A program made the translations under genes and the position numbers. A DNA stretch of 20,988 nt from Pavlovales sp. CCMP2436 (taxonomy: Eukaryota > Haptophyta > Pavlovophyceae > Pavlovales): the NCBI GenBank assembly GCA_026770615.1, contig MU631543.1:67608-88595 (forward strand), written 5' to 3'. Of the stretch, positions 17,898 to 20,988 are shown in pieces; position 1 is the first letter of the stretch, and each line of letters starts with the position of its first letter. Below the pieces are notes generated by a model that was given only the letters and a program-made list of their open reading frames with translations, had not been told where the DNA came from and ran no database searches.

Positions 17898-17991
17898 TGT
17901 CAGATGGATATAATCTTATCGACATTTACGATAGTAGGTATTATCACGATCGGGCTGCACGAATTAGTGAACTCGTTGCGAAAATGGAATA
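17898..17991 (+). CDS. Small hypothetical protein, truncated by a stop
   Basis: The ATG at 17898 opens MSDGYNLIDIYDSRYYHDRA followed by ARISELVAKME and TAA. The same frame continues beyond the stop with LARQYEEIKEFVSIYYRFD, which suggests that a single point mutation split a helical protein of about 60 residues. No family is recognised. Confidence 0.35.
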
Positions 17992-18102
17992 ACTTGCACG
18001 TCAGTATGAAGAAATAAAAGAGTTCGTGAGTATATATTATCGTTTCGATAGGATATCATTAGTAGCACTATACATATTTTTGATACGTTAGAATATCATT
18101 TG

Positions 18103-18104
<2 letters not shown>

Positions 18105-18146
<42 letters not shown>
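18105..18146. repeat. (TA)n dinucleotide tract
   Basis: About 20 TA units lie directly at the 3' end of the inverted SINE remnant. In tRNA-derived SINEs a simple-repeat tail at this place is usual, so the tract is probably the SINE tail. Confidence 0.8.
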
Positions 18147-18147
<1 letters not shown>

Positions 18148-18148
18148 T

Positions 18149-18212
18149 GATAGGGATTCAAGCTGGCGTCTGACTGTTCTGAATGTTTGGCTGGTCTGAG
18201 CGCTGCGTTGCC
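18149..18212 (-). mobile_element. 5'-truncated SINE copy, inverted
   Basis: The reverse complement matches the 3' half of the segment at 7731-7850: CGCAGCGCTCAGACCAGC, then AACATTCAGAACAGTCAGAC, then GCCAGCTTGAATCCCTATCA, with few differences. The B box-like AGCTTGAATCC is included; the A box end is missing. 5' truncation is the expected outcome of target-primed reverse transcription. Confidence 0.65.
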
Positions 18213-18327
18213 ATATATGATATGGCTGAGTGTATCAGACACTACAATTTTAAGATAATTTTCGAGATTTTTCTTAGCTTCTAAATATAATATTCGTATT
18301 CAGCAAGCGTGATTTTAAGGTTTGTTA

Positions 18328-18511
18328 TCATCTGTCATCAACCTCAATATTCTGCTTTAATTTGATAACAGCTTTTGTATAATCAAACAGTTTAGTACGG
18401 AATAACTTAAGAAATTCATTCTCAAGAGTTATTTTATCGACTAATCGTTGTTCATTGAAAAAATAACGTTTTATAATGTTCAATTTTTACCTTGACACCA
18501 TCCATTTCCAT
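18328..18511 (-). pseudogene. Small coiled-coil protein, one frameshift
   Basis: The ATG at 18511 opens MEMDGVKVKIEHYKTLFF. After one frameshift in a T-run it continues EQRLVDKITLENEFLKLFRT and DYTKAVIKLKQNIEVDDR to TGA (18328-18330). The about 62-residue product is charged, with heptad-like leucines. The stop TGA overlaps the ATG of the next minus-strand reading (ATGA). No family is recognised. Confidence 0.4.
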
Positions 18512-18780
18512 GTATATATTTTTTTAGTTATCCATTGCTAGTTATATATATATTAGAAAAAAAAATCGTGAAAAAACGCAATCCTATAGTCGCGTAAGAA
18601 TTAGCCGAATCTTGTCCAACCACCGAAAAATGGATATATGTGTGTGTACATGTCAAGTACTGATATATCTCTTGCAAAAGAAGAATGCAAAAAAGAAACG
18701 ATAGAGCGATTCTACCATTAGACTATTGAAATTTTTGGATTTTTAGTAAACGATGACCTGAAGATGCTACCTATATGACT
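18512..18780. other. AT-rich spacer before the right TIR, nothing recognised
   Basis: This stretch has stops in all frames, A-runs, and no repeat shared with the rest of the window. It may contain the promoter of the minus-strand gene at 18511. Confidence 0.4.
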
Positions 18781-18922
18781 GGTTTGCTTTTGCTATTGAG
18801 CTCAGTTAAACACCAGCTTGGTATGTATGTATGTATGTATGTATGTATGTAGGTTTGCTTTTGCTATTGAGCTCAGTTAAACACCAGCTTGGTATGTATG
18901 TATGTATGTATGTATGTATGTA
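18781..18922. repeat. 71-bp tandem duplication at the inner edge of the right TIR
   Basis: GGTTTGCTTTTGCTATTGAG, then CTCAGTTAAACACCAGCTTG and a GTAT run, begins at 18781 and again at 18852. The left TIR has only one copy (inverted, 1147-1184). Confidence 0.85.
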
Positions 18923-19221
18923 TGTATGCATGTAATCGATAAGATGAATATTGTATGTATGTATCGATAATATGTATGTATGTAATTTTGTTATCGATAA
19001 GACACATAAATTGTATGTATGTATTTTTATTATCGATAAGATTCATAAACTGTGTGTATGTATTTTATTTATCGATAAGATACATACAATTTAAAAATTA
19101 TCGATAAAATAAATACAATTTAAAAATTATCGATAAGATACATATTTTGAAAATTATCAATAAAAACATTATTTGATCGAAAAAATCAAAACTGAGCCTG
19201 AAGCCCCCAAATACAAACACA
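18783..19221. repeat. Right terminal inverted repeat, expanded
   Basis: It is the reverse complement of 953-1184 but about 200 bp longer. The extra length comes from a 71-bp tandem duplication at its inner end (18781 and 18852 copies) with long GTAT runs, and from three extra palindrome units. The outer end reads GCCCCCAAATACAAACACA. Confidence 0.85.
18933..19163. promoter_or_regulatory. Iterons: eight TTATCGATAA-like palindromes (right TIR)
   Basis: Copies start at 18933 (TAATCGATAA), 18961 (GTATCGATAA), 18991, 19030, 19069, 19098, 19127 and 19154 (TTATCAATAA). Spacings are 28, 30, 39, 39, 29, 29 and 27. The core ATCGAT is kept in seven of eight. The array mirrors the left TIR. Confidence 0.65.
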
Positions 19222-19223
19222 CG

Positions 19224-19233
19224 ACCCCCTGTA
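19224..19233. mobile_element. Last 8 bp of the split MITE plus its TA duplication
   Basis: ACCCCCTG followed by TA completes the right TIR of the MITE that begins at 477. It is separated from the rest by the viral insertion. Confidence 0.75.
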
Positions 19234-19504
19234 GTCAAGTTGGCTGTTGATCGAAAAGCATCATACAGGCCCATAGGGTTCAGCGTCGTTCAAGCGGTGG
19301 CGGCTAGTGCAAGCAAGCAGGTCGCCCCAGGGATCCGCCAGCCTAAATGCGACAGCCAACCAGAACGCAGGGATAAACAGCGAGTACTACCCAGGACACC
19401 GGCGGCCGAGCGCGCAGCCTGCGTGTTGCTCCTAGCGCATGAGCCCGAGGAGCGTGTTGCGCGCCTGCATCGGCGTCGGCGCGCTGAGCTTGCCCATCCA
19501 CGTA
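19234..19504. other. Host flank, possibly with a host exon end on the minus strand
   Basis: GC-rich host sequence resumes. On the minus strand WMGKLSAPTPMQARNTLLGL followed by MR and TAG (stop at 19432-19434) has host-like codon use and could be the last exon of a gene cut by the neighbouring MITE. The piece is only about 23 codons and the opposite strand is open too, so support is weak. Confidence 0.25.
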
Positions 19505-19506
19505 TA

Positions 19507-19672
19507 CAGTCATAGACGGGCATTAAGAAAGCAGAGAATCCGAATGAGTCTCATTTTCTTAGTAAAATACATACAAAAAATAGTTACATTACTTGCAAAC
19601 AATGCCTAACTGGCTCGAAAATTGAGGCTCAGTTTCTTAAAGCCGAGATTTCTTAATGCCCGTCTATGACTG
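19507..19672. mobile_element. 166-bp MITE with perfect 24-bp TIRs and TA duplication
   Basis: The left TIR (19507-19530) begins CAGTCATAGACGGGCATTAA and ends GAAA; the right TIR (19649-19672) is its exact reverse complement. TA flanks it on both sides (19505-19506 and 19673-19674). The CAGT start and TA duplication fit Tc1/mariner. Its inner TIR and the internal GAGGCTCAGTTTCTTA also occur in the MITE split by the virus, so the two are related families. Confidence 0.85.
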
Positions 19673-19674
19673 TA

Positions 19675-20101
19675 ACCCTCTTTTTGCCAAGGCTGCAGGA
19701 GCTCATATAAAAAAATTCAGAACCAAGTTTGCAGATTCCACTTTTTTGTTTGTAAAAATTACAGAAACTGAAAGACTCCCAAAAAGTTTCAGGACCATTC
19801 CAAATACTTTTTTTGCTGGCTTTGAGTTCGCAAAAAGTGCAAATGCTAGATTCGGCATGCGCAGTAGGACTACACTGTATATCTACAGAGTCAGACTTAA
19901 TCGCCATTTTCAATATATATATTATGCAATATTGTCTGCACAGCTCAGTGTCTGCGCTGACTGTCAAGCTGTGTCGAGGACCGCAGCGAGAGCTGAATGT
20001 TACTTGACTCTCGCGCAAGCTGTGCAAGGCTGGAAAGTTCACGCAACCCGCAGTGTGCTGCGTAAATTTCTGGGGATATGCGTATTTCAGCCTTGATCTC
20101 C
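19675..20101. other. Host intergenic sequence, no gene supported
   Basis: Both strands carry long open frames over the same bases, which is expected by chance for one of them and gives no choice between them. I see no conserved motif in either translation. The TATATATTATGCAATA region near 19911-19930 is AT-rich and otherwise plain. Confidence 0.35.
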
Positions 20102-20105
20102 TTAT

Positions 20106-20737
20106 CGGTCCCACCCCTGACCCTATTTAATAGTCTATATAGACTACATTAAATAGGAGGTATTCGGCAGGCTGTAGCCGACGAACCGCGCGGCGGGGAC
20201 CCATGGTCACAGCACATCGCCGTGGACACCACGGCATGGGGATAGCCAGTATTCAATCAGATTGATGATGCGGCCTACCGCGTTGGTCCGTTATAATTTA
20301 TTGAAATTACTGAAGAAAAGACGAAATTTCCAGCATGGAGGCCGAACTCGGGCATGTGGGCGCGTGTATCAGCAGCGTGTGTCGCACGCACGCCGGGGAT
20401 GCTGATAGCTCGCCGCGTATTCTGAGCGTGTGGGGCAGCCTACGTACCTTCAGATGTGTCTGTCTGACCCTTGATGCAGCCCTAAGGGCATTTAGTCACC
20501 ATCCTATTTGACATCCACGGCCATATCCTATTATCCTATGCCAATAGGATATGTCACTTTAATGGAGTTTGGCATATTATTAAATATGTTTAATTAGTTC
20601 TTGCGCGCTCAGCGAAGGAATGAGGCTTTCTATTGCCTCTTAGACCCTGCATTTCAAGTCTCAGCTCTGTAGAGCAAAATATGGACACACGGCGAACATG
20701 CGGCCGCATACTAGTAAATAGGATTTAGGTGGGACCG
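20106..20737. mobile_element. 632-bp non-autonomous DNA transposon with TTAT duplication
   Basis: The ends are CGGTCCCACC (20106-20115) and its exact reverse complement GGTGGGACCG (20728-20737). A weaker match continues inwards (CCTATTTA). TTAT directly flanks both ends (20102-20105 and 20738-20741). Inside are two hairpins: 20123-20156 around AGTCTATATAGACT, and 20522-20553 with CATATCCTAT arms. No coding sequence is seen. The 4-bp duplication does not decide the superfamily. Confidence 0.65.
20123..20156. repeat. Hairpin next to the transposon's left end
   Basis: CTATTTAAT and ATTAAATAG arms enclose the perfect palindrome AGTCTATATAGACT. Subterminal hairpins are common in non-autonomous DNA elements. 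Confidence 0.6.
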
Positions 20738-20741
20738 TTAT

Positions 20742-20988
20742 TTTAAAGTGTGTAAATAATAATATCTAGAAATACGTCAGTACCCTGACAGGTCTCCACA
20801 GGACTCAAGCGTTGAGAAAACACTCGGATCGAGGGACCTTAGCAGAGCACACGGATACCGTCCCCACCACTGAGGCTGATCACAATCGACGACTCTCTGA
20901 CTGGCGCGCTGACCGGCCGCCGCTGCATTAGTGTTGGCTTATTTCGGTGTCTTTGAGGATCGTGCTGACTCTCGCGTGACCTGCTTCT
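20742..20988. other. Host sequence at the right edge, nothing recognised
   Basis: Mixed-composition sequence with no open frame of note and no repeat shared with the rest of the window. Confidence 0.4.

Larger units (their letters stand above)
17734..18327. other. Right arm of the element: simple repeats, a small possible gene and a SINE remnant
   Basis: Apart from the microsatellite, the 17898 reading, the (TA)n tract and the SINE remnant listed separately, I see only AT-rich sequence. A minus-strand reading next to the SINE (about 18225-18329) gives MITNLKITLAEYEYYI, a stop, then KLRKNLENYLKIVVSDTL, then runs into the SINE. It may be another small gene cut by the insertion; its ATG overlaps the TGA of the gene at 18328-18511. 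Confidence 0.4.
953..19221. mobile_element. Endogenous Polinton/Maverick-like virus, decayed, with both TIRs
   Basis: The element is bounded by TGTGTTTGTATTTGGGGGC at the left and its reverse complement at the right, flanked by CG on both sides. It carries PolB, double-jelly-roll capsid protein, penton protein, packaging ATPase, lipase, GIY-YIG-like protein and a fibre-like gene, the established hallmark set of Polintons and Polinton-like viruses. AT content is far higher than in the flanks. All large genes are interrupted by frameshifts or stops. Size (about 18.3 kb) is typical of Polintons (about 15-20 kb). The rve-type integrase and a recognisable adenain-like protease are missing. The boundary is well supported because removing the element restores the host MITE terminus exactly. 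Confidence 0.88.

Noticed and set aside
17520..18780. Possible rve integrase or tyrosine recombinase in the right arm
   Set aside because: I looked for DDE-type and R-H-R-Y patterns in both strands and saw only short coiled-coil-like readings.
19653..20114. Overlapping open frames of about 150 codons on both strands
   Set aside because: They mirror each other, cross the MITE border, and neither translation shows a motif or coherent composition.

Overview
The window is eukaryotic nuclear DNA carrying one large, decayed, AT-rich insertion of about 18.3 kb (about 953-19221) in moderately GC-rich host sequence (1-952 and 19222-20988). The insertion has terminal inverted repeats (TIRs) and the gene set of a Polinton/Maverick or Polinton-like virus: protein-primed family B DNA polymerase, double-jelly-roll major capsid protein, penton-type minor capsid protein, FtsK/HerA-type packaging ATPase, a class 3-type lipase, a probable GIY-YIG endonuclease and a very large fibre-like gene. 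Nearly every gene has frameshifts or in-frame stops, so this is an endogenous relic, or an assembly with many homopolymer errors. The host cannot be named from sequence alone. The GC-rich coding end at the left edge (a cysteine-rich, possibly secreted protein), the dense small transposons and a tRNA-type SINE would fit an oomycete or similar protist; this is a low-confidence guess.

Layout: 1-206 is the 3' end of a host gene. 475-952 is a host MITE whose right terminal repeat is split by the viral element; its last 8 bp lie at 19224-19231. 953-1184 is the left viral TIR, with palindromes about every 29 bp. 1240-5097 (minus) is the polymerase, preceded by a 3 x 38 bp duplication of its start region. 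5285-6001 (minus) holds the GIY-YIG-like gene and a small upstream gene that overlap by ATGA. 6109-6345 (plus) is a small unknown gene; 6438-6882 (minus) encodes a small basic protein. The morphogenesis block on the plus strand is the capsid protein (6897-7678), ATPase (7863-8581), an unknown protein (8608-9480) and the penton protein (9481-10273). A SINE lies between capsid and ATPase genes. The lipase is on the minus strand (10270-10803). The fibre gene runs on the plus strand from about 10828 to 17518. The right arm (17526-18511) has only small broken genes, a (TA)n tract and a truncated SINE copy. The right TIR is 18783-19221. Beyond it lie host sequence, a second MITE (19507-19672) and a 632-bp DNA transposon (20106-20737).

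Working together, the polymerase would copy the linear genome from its TIRs, the capsid and penton proteins would form the shell, the ATPase would fill it, the fibre would bind the host surface and the lipase might act on membranes at entry or exit. No retroviral-type (rve/DDE) integrase was found. The reconstructed insertion site shows at most a 2-bp duplication, unlike the about 6 bp usual for Polintons, so the integration route is the main open question.
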